Source: Chryseobacterium sp. R2A-55 (lineage in GTDB: Bacteria; Bacteroidota; Bacteroidia; Flavobacteriales; Weeksellaceae). From it: a stretch of 64,000 nt of DNA. The position numbers and the translations under genes were made by a program. Positions 16,776 through 25,949 of the stretch are shown piece after piece. Within the stretch, counting starts at the first letter, position 1. Each line of letters begins with the position of its first letter. The DNA lies in contig NZ_JACBFP010000001.1 of the NCBI RefSeq assembly GCF_021401085.1, positions 248,001 to 312,000 on the forward strand. The letters run 5' to 3'. Under the pieces are notes generated by a model. The model was given only the letters and a program-made list of their open reading frames with translations. It was not told the origin of the DNA and ran no database searches.

Positions 16776-18854
16776 TTACCAGATTTTAATCCTTTCTTCC
16801 GGGGCTTTATACAGTTTATCGCCCGGTTTCAAATCGAAAGCCTTATAGAAAGAATCCATGTTGACCAAAGGTCCAAAACTTCTGAAATATCCCGGTGAAT
16901 GTGGATCGGTTTTCACCAGGTTTACCAAGAATTTGTCGGTAGATTTAGTTCTCCAAACGGTTGCCCAACTCATGAAGAATCTTTGGTCCTGATTGAAACC
17001 GCTTATTAAACCTGGATTTCCGTGATCTTTCAAATACATTTGAAGTGCGGTGTAAGCCACTGCGGAACCTCCCAAGTCACCGATGTTTTCGCCGCTGGTA
17101 AATTTTCCGTTTACGAAACTTCCGGCAACCGGTTCATATTTGTCGTATTGAGCGGCAAGTTGCGCCACTTTTGCATCGAAGTTTTTTCGGTCAGAATCTG
17201 TCCACCAATTATTCAGGTTTCCGTCACCATCAAATCTGGAACCGGAATCATCGAAACCGTGAGAAATCTCGTGACCGATTACCGCACCAATTCCTCCAAA
17301 ATTCACTGCAGGATCAGCTTTGAAATTGAAGAAAGGCGGCTGAAGAATCGCAGCAGGGAATACAATTTCGTTATTGGATGAACTGTAATAAGCGTTCACT
17401 GTTTGTGGCGACATTCCCCACTCGGTTTTATCCACCGGTTTTCCAACTTTATCCAAACTTCTTTGATAAGCCCATTTCGAGATATTTTCACGATTCGAAT
17501 AGTAAGTCCCACCATCTGCAGGAGATTGCAGCTGTAATTTGGTATAATCTCTCCATTTATCCGGATAAGCGATTTTCACAGTGAACTTTGAAAGTTTTTC
17601 CTGCGCTTTTACCTTTGTTTCAGGCGACATCCAGTCCAGATTGTCGATATGGACTTTGAAGGATTTTTTCAGATAACTGATGTATTCCTCCATTTTGGTT
17701 TTTGCTTCAGCCGGGAAATATTGATCCACATAAAGTTTTCCAAATGCCTCCCCCAAAGTTCCGTTCACCACAGCAAGACCTCGTTTGTCCATTGACCGCT
17801 GTTCTTTTTGTCCCTGAAGATATTTCGAGTAAAAATCAAATCTCAAGTTGTCAAGATTAGAATCCAGATTACCTGTATTGCCGTTCAATAATTGGAACTT
17901 CATATAATCTTTAATTAATGGAAGCGTTCTTTCGTTCATCCACTTATCCATATTCTGGTAATATTTCAGTTCAGTGACGATAACTTTATCGGTATTTACC
18001 CCTGCACTGGTTAAGTAATTCGGTAAATCCACATGCGTAACCAAAGCTGAAAGCTCTTTCACCATTTTGGGATTGTAGCGAAGGTTGGCGTCTCTTCCCT
18101 GCTCCAAAGTCAAAAGATCATTTGCCAGTTGCTTCTCAAAAGCCACCACTCTCATCGCTGTTTGTTTGGAAGCATTATCGCCTAAAACATTGAAAAGTGA
18201 AGCTACATAATCAGTATAAGCTGCAAGAGTTTTGGTATTGGCTTCATTTTCTTTCTGGTAATAATCTTTTCCCAAACCGAGACTTGGTCCACCCAGATAC
18301 ACAGCGTTCATCACCGAGTTTTTCATATCTGCGGAAACCCGCCACTGATAAAAAGGATTGTCACCGGTTTTTGTGGCATCGATCAAATATTTTTGCAAAT
18401 CAGCAATTGATTTCAAATTGTCGATTTTGGCAATTTCCGGCTTAATTGGGTTAATTCCATCGGCATTCCTCTTGTTCCAGTCAATGAAGGTTCCATACAG
18501 TGCCTGGATTTTTTGACCTTCGGAATTGGCTGCGAATTGATCGGTCAAAATTTTATTTAAGATCTCTAAGGATGCATTGTCAACATCTTCCCGAAGCACA
18601 TTGAAACTTCCCCAACTTGTTTTATCAGAGGGAATTTCTGTGGTTTTCATCCAGTTTCCGTTCACATAGCTATAGAAATCATCTTGTGGACGAACCGAAG
18701 TGTCCATATAGGAAAGATTAATCCCGTAATCAGTCCCAATCACAGATTTCACGGGTGTTTGTTCTGTTTTTGTTTCCGCACTTTTTGCGGTTTTACAAGA
18801 ATTCATGAAAACAATACCTGTTAATGCAAGTACTGCAATGCTAATTTTTTTCAT
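16776..18854 (-). CDS. M13 family zinc metallopeptidase lipoprotein (PepO-like), copy 1
   Basis: 692 residues. Lipoprotein signal ending FMNSC (Cys 20), so it should be lipid-anchored in the periplasm or on the outer membrane. The mature protein has the neprilysin-type layout: N-terminal helical domain starting SVRPQDDFYSYVNGNWM, catalytic domain with NAYYSSSNNEIVFPAAILQPPFF, zinc motif GHEISH (about residue 527), GENIGDLGG supplying the third zinc ligand, and the C-terminal LKPGDKLYKAPEERIKIW ending. All catalytic residues are present. Family members degrade peptides outside the cytoplasm. The next gene upstream (18969-21059) is a close paralogue in the same direction. Confidence 0.94.
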   Translation of the reverse strand: MKKISIAVLALTGIVFMNSCKTAKSAETKTEQTPVKSVIGTDYGINLSYMDTSVRPQDDFYSYVNGNWMKTTEIPSDKTSWGSFNVLREDVDNASLEILNKILTDQFAANSEGQKIQALYGTFIDWNKRNADGINPIKPEIAKIDNLKSIADLQKYLIDATKTGDNPFYQWRVSADMKNSVMNAVYLGGPSLGLGKDYYQKENEANTKTLAAYTDYVASLFNVLGDNASKQTAMRVVAFEKQLANDLLTLEQGRDANLRYNPKMVKELSALVTHVDLPNYLTSAGVNTDKVIVTELKYYQNMDKWMNERTLPLIKDYMKFQLLNGNTGNLDSNLDNLRFDFYSKYLQGQKEQRSMDKRGLAVVNGTLGEAFGKLYVDQYFPAEAKTKMEEYISYLKKSFKVHIDNLDWMSPETKVKAQEKLSKFTVKIAYPDKWRDYTKLQLQSPADGGTYYSNRENISKWAYQRSLDKVGKPVDKTEWGMSPQTVNAYYSSSNNEIVFPAAILQPPFFNFKADPAVNFGGIGAVIGHEISHGFDDSGSRFDGDGNLNNWWTDSDRKNFDAKVAQLAAQYDKYEPVAGSFVNGKFTSGENIGDLGGSAVAYTALQMYLKDHGNPGLISGFNQDQRFFMSWATVWRTKSTDKFLVNLVKTDPHSPGYFRSFGPLVNMDSFYKAFDLKPGDKLYKAPEERIKIW

Positions 18855-18885
18855 TACTAATAATTAAATTTTATTGAATATGGAT

Positions 18886-18893
18886 CAAAGATA
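18886..18893 (-). promoter_or_regulatory. -7 promoter element of M13 peptidase copy 1
   Basis: On the minus strand TATCTTTG, about 31 bp before the ATG at 18854. It indicates separate transcription from copy 2, whose terminator lies just upstream. Confidence 0.6.
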
Positions 18894-18907
18894 ACAATAA
18901 ATATCTG

Positions 18908-18947
18908 CATAAAACAGCGTTAACAAGGTTTGGAACCTTGTTAACGC
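18908..18947 (-). terminator. terminator with 14-bp perfect stem after M13 copy 2
   Basis: GCGTTAACAAGGTT (18917-18930) and AACCTTGTTAACGC (18934-18947) are exact reverse complements around a TGG loop. On the minus strand TGTTTTATG follows. It ends 22 bp after the stop codon at 18969. Confidence 0.85.
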
Positions 18948-18968
18948 CTAAAAATTCATTGATGACTA

Positions 18969-21059
18969 TTACCAAATCTTGATCCGATTCTCTGGCTTTT
19001 TATACAGTTTGTCGCCTTCTTTCACATCAAACGCTTGGTAAAAAGCATCCGTATTCACGAGTGGCCCGAAAGCTCTGTACAATCCTGGAGCGTGTTCGTT
19101 CGTTTTAATCTGGTTGATCAGTGCCGCTTCTTTCTGCAAAGTTCTCCAGACGGTTGCCCAGCTCAGGAAAAATCTTTGATCCTGGGTGTAACCACTGATC
19201 AATCCTGGATTTCCATGATCTTTCAAATACATTTGGAGCGCATCGTATGAAATATTTACCCCACCTAAATCGGCAATATTTTCACCATTGGTAAATTCAC
19301 CGTTCACGAAAGTTCCTTCTACCGGTTGATAGGTGCTGTATTGCGCAGCGAGGGATTTCGTGGCTTTTTCGAAATTGGCTTTATCTTCAGGGGTCCACCA
19401 ATCTACCAGATTTCCATCGGCATCAAACTGCGCACCTGAATCATCAAAACCATGTGTCATTTCATGCCCGATTACCGCACCAATTCCACCAAAATTAATG
19501 GCGGCATCTGCTTTAGGGTTAAAGAATGGCGGCTGCAAAATCGCGGCAGGGAAAACAATCTCGTTATTCACAGGGTTGTAATAGGCGTTCACGGTTTGTG
19601 GAGTCATTCCCCATTCCGTTCTATCAACAGGTTTTCCAATTTTGTCTAAATCTTTTTGATATTGCCATGAAGTAACATTCTGAAGATTTTTATACAAAGT
19701 TCCTCCGTTGGCTTCAGACTGGATTTGCAATTTTGAATAATCTTTCCATTTGTCCGGATAAGCAACTTTTACCGTAAATTTATTGAGTTTATTGAGTGCT
19801 TTTTCCTTCGTCACCGGCGACATCCAACTTAAGTTATTGATATGGCTCACAAAGCTTTTCTTCAAATAATCGATCAGCTCCACCATTTGTGCTTTTGCTT
19901 CGGCAGGGAAATATTTCTCTACATACAATTTCCCGAAAGCTTCGCCCAAAGTACCGTTGATGAGTTCGAATGCACGCTTGTTCTGTGCTCTTTGCTGATC
20001 CTGACCTCTCAAATATTTCCCGTAGAACGCAAATTTTCTGGCATCCAAATCTGCAGAAAGATAACTCGCACTGCCGGAAAGCAGGTGGAATTTCATATAA
20101 TCCTTGATCAAAGGAATATTTTTAGCGGTAATGAACTTGTCGAGGTTTTTATAATAATTCAGTTCACCCAAAATCACTTTGTCAGTATCCACGCCTACCG
20201 ATGTCAAATATTTTGACAGGTCCACGTTTTTCACCATCCCTTTGAGTTCGGTCATCGTTCTTGGATTATACTGCAAAGTCGCATCGCGAATCTGTTCGTT
20301 GGTCAAATAAGTCTGCGCAATACTTTTTTCGAAGTTCACGATATTTTTTGCAACCTCCTCAGAATTTTTATAACCCAAAAAGTCGAGCATTGAAGCAACA
20401 TATTTGATGTATTCTGCAAGGGTTTCGGTATTTTTCGGGTTTACTTTTTGGTAATAATCTCTTCCTAATCCCAACTCTGCTTCTCCCATATAAACAGCGT
20501 TCATTTTGGAATTTTTCAAGTCAGAAAAAACGCCCCAAGCATAAAAAGGATTCTCTCCATTTTTGGTTGCTTCCACCAAGTAATTCTGGAAATCTGCAAG
20601 TGATTTGATGGCGTCAATTTTTGCGAGATCCGCTTTGATAGGAGCAATTCCATCTGCATTTCGCTTGTTCATATCCATATAAGTTGCGTACAAATCCTGG
20701 ATTTTCTTTCCTTCACTTCCATCTGCAAACTTATCGCTAAGCAGCGAATTTAAAATCGTCATCGAGTTGTTGTCCGTATCTTCCGCCAGTTTGTTGAAAC
20801 TTCCCCAAGTGGACTTATCTGCCGGGATTTTTGCGGTCTTCATCCAGCTTCCGTTCACGTAATTATAAAAATCGTCTTGCGGACGAACCGACTTGTCCAT
20901 TGCCGACAAATCAAGTCCATTTTCTGGAGTTTCTACTTTAGGGGTCAAAGGCGTTTCGGGTGATACAGCAGTCACTGGTGCAGTCGCCACTTTGGATGCA
21001 CATGAACTGAGCGCTACAATTCCCGCGAAAGCAAGGACTGTGATGTTGAGCTTTTTCAT
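18969..21059 (-). CDS. M13 family zinc metallopeptidase lipoprotein (PepO-like), copy 2
   Basis: 696 residues from the ATG at 21059. The frame is open 69 bases further upstream, but this start gives a clean lipoprotein signal (MKKLNITVLAFAGIVALSSC). The layout matches copy 1: SVRPQDDFYNYVNGSWM, NAYYNPVNNEIVFPAAILQPPFF, zinc motif GHEMTH, GENIADLGG and the ending EGDKLYKKPENRIKIW. The mature N-terminus carries a Pro/Thr/Val-rich linker after the lipid anchor. It is a tandem duplicate of copy 1, with enough divergence to suggest separate substrate preferences. Confidence 0.93.
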   Translation of the reverse strand: MKKLNITVLAFAGIVALSSCASKVATAPVTAVSPETPLTPKVETPENGLDLSAMDKSVRPQDDFYNYVNGSWMKTAKIPADKSTWGSFNKLAEDTDNNSMTILNSLLSDKFADGSEGKKIQDLYATYMDMNKRNADGIAPIKADLAKIDAIKSLADFQNYLVEATKNGENPFYAWGVFSDLKNSKMNAVYMGEAELGLGRDYYQKVNPKNTETLAEYIKYVASMLDFLGYKNSEEVAKNIVNFEKSIAQTYLTNEQIRDATLQYNPRTMTELKGMVKNVDLSKYLTSVGVDTDKVILGELNYYKNLDKFITAKNIPLIKDYMKFHLLSGSASYLSADLDARKFAFYGKYLRGQDQQRAQNKRAFELINGTLGEAFGKLYVEKYFPAEAKAQMVELIDYLKKSFVSHINNLSWMSPVTKEKALNKLNKFTVKVAYPDKWKDYSKLQIQSEANGGTLYKNLQNVTSWQYQKDLDKIGKPVDRTEWGMTPQTVNAYYNPVNNEIVFPAAILQPPFFNPKADAAINFGGIGAVIGHEMTHGFDDSGAQFDADGNLVDWWTPEDKANFEKATKSLAAQYSTYQPVEGTFVNGEFTNGENIADLGGVNISYDALQMYLKDHGNPGLISGYTQDQRFFLSWATVWRTLQKEAALINQIKTNEHAPGLYRAFGPLVNTDAFYQAFDVKEGDKLYKKPENRIKIW

Positions 21060-21143
21060 AAGGATGTTGTTATGGATATTTAATGGATAAGTCAATTGAT
21101 CACAAGATTTGTTACGGTACTCCCCCAAAAAACAGCAAAGATT

Positions 21144-21518
21144 TTAATCAGAAAAAAATCGGGTGTAAAGAACAAATACCAAAAATCCGTAGAACAGCAT
21201 AAGCGGAATCGCAAAAACCCACTTTTTTCCAGACTTAAGGTTTGGACTTTTTTTCTTTTTCAAATCATCAAGAATCGACTTTGGAATCAGCGAAACCGTG
21301 ATTCCAATTAAGATCGGAACCAAAATCAAATCATCCAGAAGTCCCAAAACCGGAATAAAATCAGGGATGAAATCGATGGGACTCAGCAAATATCCTATGG
21401 TGACCACGGCCAATATTTTTGCAGCCACCGGCGTTCTGCGGTCGAAAATCGCATAATAAACCAGAGCTGCTTTTTGATTTTGTTCCTTTACCTTTTCTCT
21501 GAATTTTGAAACCCACAT
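21144..21518 (-). CDS. YkvA-like DUF1232 membrane protein
   Basis: 124 residues from the ATG at 21518. The DUF1232 signature is visible: FDRRTPVAAKILAVVTIGYLLSPIDFIPDFIPVLGLLDDLILVPILI, with the P-I-D-F-I-P-D-F-I-P core. A second TM helix lies near the end (WVFAIPLMLFYGFLVFVLY). Membrane-associated; function unknown. It starts 4 bp after the end of cinA on the same strand, so the two are cotranscribed. Confidence 0.85.
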   Translation of the reverse strand: MWVSKFREKVKEQNQKAALVYYAIFDRRTPVAAKILAVVTIGYLLSPIDFIPDFIPVLGLLDDLILVPILIGITVSLIPKSILDDLKKKKSPNLKSGKKWVFAIPLMLFYGFLVFVLYTRFFSD

Positions 21519-21522
21519 GGTT

Positions 21523-22770
21523 TTAGTCCTTAACCAAATAGTACACCAAATCCTGCAGAATCCTTTGTGAAACAAAGTTCACAAAATCATTTCGGTCCAG
21601 ATGCGGAAGAAAGAGGCGGTTCGTTTTCTCAAAATCATTTATGCGGATGGAATAGAAAACGGTTCCAATTTCGCTGTTGAATTCATCCGAATTGGGTCCG
21701 GAAACACCTGTGGTAGAAAGCGAGATATCGGTTTTAAATAATTTCTGACCACCCAAACTCATTTCCTGGGCAACTTCTTCGGAAACCACGGTTTTGTCTA
21801 AAATCGTTTTTTCAGAAACCCCTAAAATCTCAATTTTCTTGTGATAATTGTAGGGTATCACGCCGCCCAAAAAATATTCCGAACTCCCCGAAACGGAGGT
21901 GATGAGCCTTGCCAATTCTCCACCGGTACAACTTTCCGCCGTAGAAATCGTGAGTTTTTTTTCGATCAGGATTTCTTTCAGAATCGACTGAATTTCATTT
22001 CCATTCCAGGAAATAACCTTTTCAGAGATGTAGGGTTTAAGTTTTTCAATTTCTGTATTTAACTGATTCTTAATGAAATTCAAATCATTTCCAATGGCGG
22101 TCAAGCGGAGTTTGATTCTGTTTCCGACCGGCAAATAAGACAGTGAAATATTTTCCGGAAGCGCCAATTCCCAATCTTCGATCGTTTGTGAAAGCAGACT
22201 TTCGGGGAAATCGACCACGGAAATAATTTGGGTCAAAATGCAGTCTAATGAAAATCGCTCCTTCAGAAATGGAATGATTTGGTTTCGCAAAAAAGGCTTC
22301 ACCTCGAAAGGGACACCGGGAAGTGAAAAAATCAATTTCCCATTTTGCTCCATCATTTGACACGGTGCGGTTCCGTTTTCGTTCTGGAAAATCTTGGACT
22401 TGGACAATATTACAGCCTGACTCTTGTTGATTTCCAAAAGATGCTCCCGATTTCTTCTGATCAAAAGCTGTTTCAAATGCTCGAAAGTTTCTTCATCTAA
22501 AACCAGGTGATCATCAAAAAATTCCGCGAAAGCAATTCGGGTTTTGTCGTCTTTTGTTGGTCCGATTCCGCCAGTTGCAATCACGATTCCGGCAATTTCA
22601 GTAGCGGCTTTCAAACCGGTTTTGATGGCGTCTATTTCGTCGGGAACTGTAAAAATCCTGGAAACCGATATTCCAATATTCCTGAGTTCTGTTGCGATAA
22701 AATGAGAATTGGTATCGAGTGTGTTTCCGGAAAGAATTTCGTCGCCGATGATGAGGATTGCCGCGTTCAT
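21523..22770 (-). CDS. cinA: CinA family protein (nicotinamide-nucleotide amidase)
   Basis: 415 residues, the usual length of two-domain CinA. The N-terminal MoCF/molybdopterin-binding-like domain begins MNAAILIIGDEILSGNTLDTNSHFIA and has IVIATGGIGPTKDDKT. The C-terminal amidase domain has TAESCTGGELARLITSVSGSSEYFLGGVIPYN and STTGVSGPNSDE, the expected nicotinamide-mononucleotide deamidase core. It probably recycles NMN in NAD metabolism; the older competence/damage name is historical. First gene of a pair with the DUF1232 gene. Confidence 0.93.
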   Translation of the reverse strand: MNAAILIIGDEILSGNTLDTNSHFIATELRNIGISVSRIFTVPDEIDAIKTGLKAATEIAGIVIATGGIGPTKDDKTRIAFAEFFDDHLVLDEETFEHLKQLLIRRNREHLLEINKSQAVILSKSKIFQNENGTAPCQMMEQNGKLIFSLPGVPFEVKPFLRNQIIPFLKERFSLDCILTQIISVVDFPESLLSQTIEDWELALPENISLSYLPVGNRIKLRLTAIGNDLNFIKNQLNTEIEKLKPYISEKVISWNGNEIQSILKEILIEKKLTISTAESCTGGELARLITSVSGSSEYFLGGVIPYNYHKKIEILGVSEKTILDKTVVSEEVAQEMSLGGQKLFKTDISLSTTGVSGPNSDEFNSEIGTVFYSIRINDFEKTNRLFLPHLDRNDFVNFVSQRILQDLVYYLVKD

Positions 22771-22895
22771 TAAAGTACTTTTTTACAAATTTCGTGAAAA
22801 ATACCAGGAATGCATGAAAATTTTTAACATAATCAAAACCGGTCGTGAATGAGTGCCTTAAAAAAATCTTGAAAAGAAAAACTGAACTTCAATAA

Positions 22896-23000
22896 TAGCC
22901 CCGATCGCAGTGGAAATCCTTTTTTGGTGTATTTCGGTACTTCGAGGAGCTCAGTCATCTTCATACACCAAAAAAGATTGCAGCGGAGAGCGGGACGGGT
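22896..23000 (+). repeat. dispersed palindromic element, copy A
   Basis: Left arm TAGCCCCGATCGCAGTGG and right arm GCAGCGGAGAGCGGGACGGG enclose an inverted pair CTTTTTTGGTGTAT / ATACACCAAAAAAG and a variable loop. Copies B (34779), C (50100) and D (51663) share the arms in one or the other orientation. The element occupies most of the gap between cinA and the next gene. Confidence 0.8.
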
Positions 23001-23038
23001 TTTCGAAAGAGTCTATAACTTGGTTGCTCCTAAAAAAA

Positions 23039-23869
23039 TTACTTGAAAATTTCTGCGAGGAATGTTTTCATGTCGTTCCATGATTTTTCGTCGGCTTCTT
23101 TGTTGTAGGCGATTTTGAGGTTAAATTTTTTGCCGGCCTCCGTGGAAGCGGGATTGGTAAAGGAATGGACCGCATTTGGATAATCGATAAACCGGTAGTT
23201 AATTTTGGCGGAATCCATTTCCTTTTTGAAGGAAGCAATCTCATCGGCCGATACAAAACTGTCATCCGCACCGTTGCAGACCAGGATTTTAACTTTGTTG
23301 TTCTTTGCGCGGACTCCGGTTTCCAGATTTCCGTGGAAGGAAACTGCGCCCTTCAAATCGCTTTCCTGACGGGCCATGTTCAAGGCTTGCGCACCACCGA
23401 AACAATAGCCGATGACGGCAATTTTGGAATGGTCTGCATTGGGAAAAGTGACGACACGTGCTTTTGCAGCATCAAAAATCATTTTTGCATTGATCGGGAT
23501 CTGGTAAAAAGGTTGTGCCAATTTTCCTGCTTCCTGTGGATTATCTACTACTTTTCCTTCACCGTAGAAATCGACGGCCATTGCAAAATATCCCAATTCT
23601 GCGAGCTGCTTCGCTCGATCTTTTGCATAATCCGATAAGCCCCACCATTCTGGAATGACCATTACGACCGGTTTTGGCTGGTCAGAATCTGCGGGAAACG
23701 CCGCGAAGGATTTGTAATTCACTCCACGGATATTGTAAACCACGTTTTCGGTTCTGATGTTTTTGGTAGGGGAAATTTCTGTTTTTGCGGATGCATCTTT
23801 CGGGGTGTCTTTGCAGGAAACTGCTGCGAAAAAAATCATCGCTGCGAAAGTGAATGACAGTGTTTTCAT
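23039..23869 (-). CDS. dienelactone hydrolase family lipoprotein
   Basis: 276 residues. Lipoprotein signal ending FAAVSC (Cys 19). The hydrolase domain has VMVIPEWWGLSDYAKDRA (family signature near the oxyanion hole), the nucleophile elbow GYCFGG with a Cys nucleophile as in classical dienelactone hydrolases, an acid loop CNGADDSFV and the histidine YPNAVHSFTNP. Anchored outside the cytoplasm, unlike classical DLH. The substrate is unknown. No promoter element was seen upstream. Confidence 0.87.
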   Translation of the reverse strand: MKTLSFTFAAMIFFAAVSCKDTPKDASAKTEISPTKNIRTENVVYNIRGVNYKSFAAFPADSDQPKPVVMVIPEWWGLSDYAKDRAKQLAELGYFAMAVDFYGEGKVVDNPQEAGKLAQPFYQIPINAKMIFDAAKARVVTFPNADHSKIAVIGYCFGGAQALNMARQESDLKGAVSFHGNLETGVRAKNNKVKILVCNGADDSFVSADEIASFKKEMDSAKINYRFIDYPNAVHSFTNPASTEAGKKFNLKIAYNKEADEKSWNDMKTFLAEIFK

Positions 23870-23957
23870 AGTTGATCTTGATATTTAGATGAATTAATTC
23901 GCTTGACAAATGATTTCCGCATGGATCAATCCTGCTCGCTCGATCAGCAATTGGTCA

Positions 23958-24824
23958 CTACAAAATATGTTTTTCCGCGTGATAAGAACTCCTGACCAGA
24001 GGCGAACTTTCCACATGTCTGAAACCTAAGTTTCTTGCAAAATCACCATATTCTTCAAATTCTTCCGGAGTGATGAATTTTTTCACGGCGAGATGGTTTT
24101 TTGTGGGCTGCAGATACTGTCCCAAGGTAATTACGTCCACATTTGCCTTTCTGATGTCTTCAATCGTTTGGAAAACCTCTTCTTTTTCTTCGCCCAAACC
24201 GAGCATTAATCCGGTTTTGGTTCTTCGTTGCCCGGAATTTTTCAGATATTTTAAGACCTCTAAACTTCTTTCATATTTTGCCTGAATTCTCACTTCGCGG
24301 GTCAATCTTTTCACGGTTTCCATATTGTGGGAAATCACTTCGGGCGCCACTTCGATCATTCGGTCGAGATGTTTGTGGATTCCCTGGAAATCCGGAATCA
24401 ATGTTTCCATAGTGGTTCCCGGAGAAATTCTGCGAACTGCGTTCACGGTTTCCGCCCAAAGAATGGATCCCATATCTTTCAGGTCATCGCGGTCAACTGA
24501 AGTGAGTACGGCGTGTTTGATTTTCATCAACTTGATGGAACGGGCTACTTTTTCAGGTTCGTCCCAGTTCACGTCTAAAGGTTTTCCGGTTTTCACGCCG
24601 CAGAATCCGCAGCTTCTGGTGCAGATGTTTCCAAGAATCATGAAAGTGGCGGTTCCGCTTCCCCAACATTCTCCCATGTTTGGACAACTTCCACTTTGGC
24701 AAATGGTATTGAGTTTATATTTATCCACCAAAGTTCTGAGTTCGCGGTAATTCTTCCCAGTTGGGAGTTTTACCCGGATCCATTTGGGTTTTTGTATGGT
24801 TGTATTTGATAAGACTTCGCTCAT
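23958..24824 (-). CDS. lipA: lipoyl synthase
   Basis: 288 residues. Radical-SAM enzyme inserting two sulfurs into protein-bound octanoyl groups. The auxiliary cluster cysteines appear as [12 protein letters not shown], the SAM-cluster motif as CTRSCGFC, and the conserved C-terminal segment as [12 protein letters not shown], including the serine ligand of the auxiliary cluster. Other family blocks: [38 protein letters not shown] and [10 protein letters not shown]-like TLGQYLQPT. Starts 45 bp after the sigma-factor gene on the same strand, without a promoter of its own visible, so the two are probably cotranscribed. Confidence 0.96.
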   Translation of the reverse strand: MSEVLSNTTIQKPKWIRVKLPTGKNYRELRTLVDKYKLNTICQSGSCPNMGECWGSGTATFMILGNICTRSCGFCGVKTGKPLDVNWDEPEKVARSIKLMKIKHAVLTSVDRDDLKDMGSILWAETVNAVRRISPGTTMETLIPDFQGIHKHLDRMIEVAPEVISHNMETVKRLTREVRIQAKYERSLEVLKYLKNSGQRRTKTGLMLGLGEEKEEVFQTIEDIRKANVDVITLGQYLQPTKNHLAVKKFITPEEFEEYGDFARNLGFRHVESSPLVRSSYHAEKHIL

Positions 24825-24869
24825 GAGTAAAAATAAAGGTCAAATTTAAGGATTTAGAAATTGTTTTCG

Positions 24870-25427
24870 TCAATCTTCAAATTCATTGTTTTTTAATAAT
24901 TCCGCCAATACCTTTTTGGCACGCATGATGCGGACTTTGGTATTTGCTACGGTCAGATTAAGTTCTTCTGCAATTTCTTTGATGCTTCTTTCCTCAAAAA
25001 ATCTGAGCCGAATAATGTCTTGATAGTTGGAGTCCAAAGATTCAATCACTGAAGTAATTTGTTTTTGTTCTTCTTCAGATATCAAAAGTTCTTCCGGCGA
25101 ACGAGCAAAGTGATTTTTAAAGTCATCGAAATTATCAGTAGAATCCTCATTTTCCCGGGACTTTTTTCGCCAAAAATCGATCACTGAATTTTGGGCAATG
25201 GTGAGAATCCAGGTTTTAAACTGAAAATTGGGATCAAACAAATCCAGTTTCGCCAAGACTTTAGAGAAAACTGAAACTGTGATTTCGTCTGCCACATTTT
25301 CATCCTGCACTTTTTTCAGCACAAAACTGAACACATCTACCCAATGCGCATTGATGAGTCTGGTCTGCGCTTTTTGGTCTTTGTTTTTGGCATCAGTAAT
25401 TAATGATAAAAGTTCCGCTTTTTCCAT
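24870..25427 (-). CDS. ECF-type RNA polymerase sigma factor
   Basis: 185 residues. Sigma region 2 is seen as NVADEITVSVFSKVLAKLDLFDPNFQFKTWILTIAQNSVIDFWRKKSR and region 4 as LRFFEERSIKEIAEELNLTVANTKVRIMRAKKVLAELL; region 3 is absent, as in extracytoplasmic-function sigmas. The ATG at 25427 was chosen over the one at 25460 because a TATATTTG promoter element lies 6 bp upstream of it. No anti-sigma gene is adjacent; the downstream neighbour is lipA. The target genes and inducing signal are unknown. Confidence 0.88.
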   Translation of the reverse strand: MEKAELLSLITDAKNKDQKAQTRLINAHWVDVFSFVLKKVQDENVADEITVSVFSKVLAKLDLFDPNFQFKTWILTIAQNSVIDFWRKKSRENEDSTDNFDDFKNHFARSPEELLISEEEQKQITSVIESLDSNYQDIIRLRFFEERSIKEIAEELNLTVANTKVRIMRAKKVLAELLKNNEFED

Positions 25428-25433
25428 GGTGAA

Positions 25434-25441
25434 CAAATATA
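25434..25441 (-). promoter_or_regulatory. -7 promoter element of the sigma factor-lipA unit
   Basis: TATATTTG on the minus strand, 6 bp before the ATG at 25427, implying a very short leader. Confidence 0.65.
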
Positions 25442-25566
25442 GCGATTTTAGACCAGCCATTCCGGGGAAGTTTTGAGAAAATTGGTTAACTTTGAAACCC
25501 TTTTCGAATTTCGAATTATGAATGATGAAAAAGGAAAATTACAATTTTAAAACTAAACTTTAAGAT

Positions 25567-25863
25567 ATGGGCGCAAAGAAAAAATACAAAAAACAGATTC
25601 TGAAATCATTGAAGAAACTGGCAGATTCTGAATACGGATTGGTAGAAACCATGACCAATCTGATGCTTTTGAAGGAAATGAAGAAACATGACATTGAATT
25701 CAAAGAAGGAGACACCTTCACTTTTGACGATAATATTTTTGATTACAGCGAGGACAAAAACATCAGAAAACTTGCGGATCTTCGTAAGAAAATGCTCAAA
25801 ACCATGAACAAACTCGTGGAGAAAAACAACTTCAAGGATAAGCAGATTGAGTTTTTAGCTTGA
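25567..25863 (+). CDS. small basic protein of unknown function
   Basis: 98 residues, no signal peptide or TM helix. Lys-rich at both ends (GAKKKYKKQILKSLKKLAD and RKKMLKTMNKLVEKNN), mainly helical. A TAACTTTG element at 25487-25494 could be its promoter, 73 bp upstream. A bidirectional hairpin follows at 25899. No family recognised. Codon usage looks normal for the window and it lies alone between opposite-strand units, so a real gene is likely. Confidence 0.7.
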   Translation: MGAKKKYKKQILKSLKKLADSEYGLVETMTNLMLLKEMKKHDIEFKEGDTFTFDDNIFDYSEDKNIRKLADLRKKMLKTMNKLVEKNNFKDKQIEFLA

Positions 25864-25898
25864 TTTGATTTTTTGCGGGACGATTTATTTTCAAATAA

Positions 25899-25932
25899 AA
25901 AGCGGCTTCAAAATAATTTTGAAACCGCTTCC
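25899..25932. terminator. bidirectional terminator hairpin
   Basis: AAGCGGCTTCAAAAT... (from 25900) pairs with TTTTGAAACCGCTT (25917-25930), one mismatch, stem of about 14 bp. It can serve both the 98-residue gene and the oxidase cluster converging on it. Confidence 0.78.
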
Positions 25933-25949
25933 TCAATTTATATGAAAAC

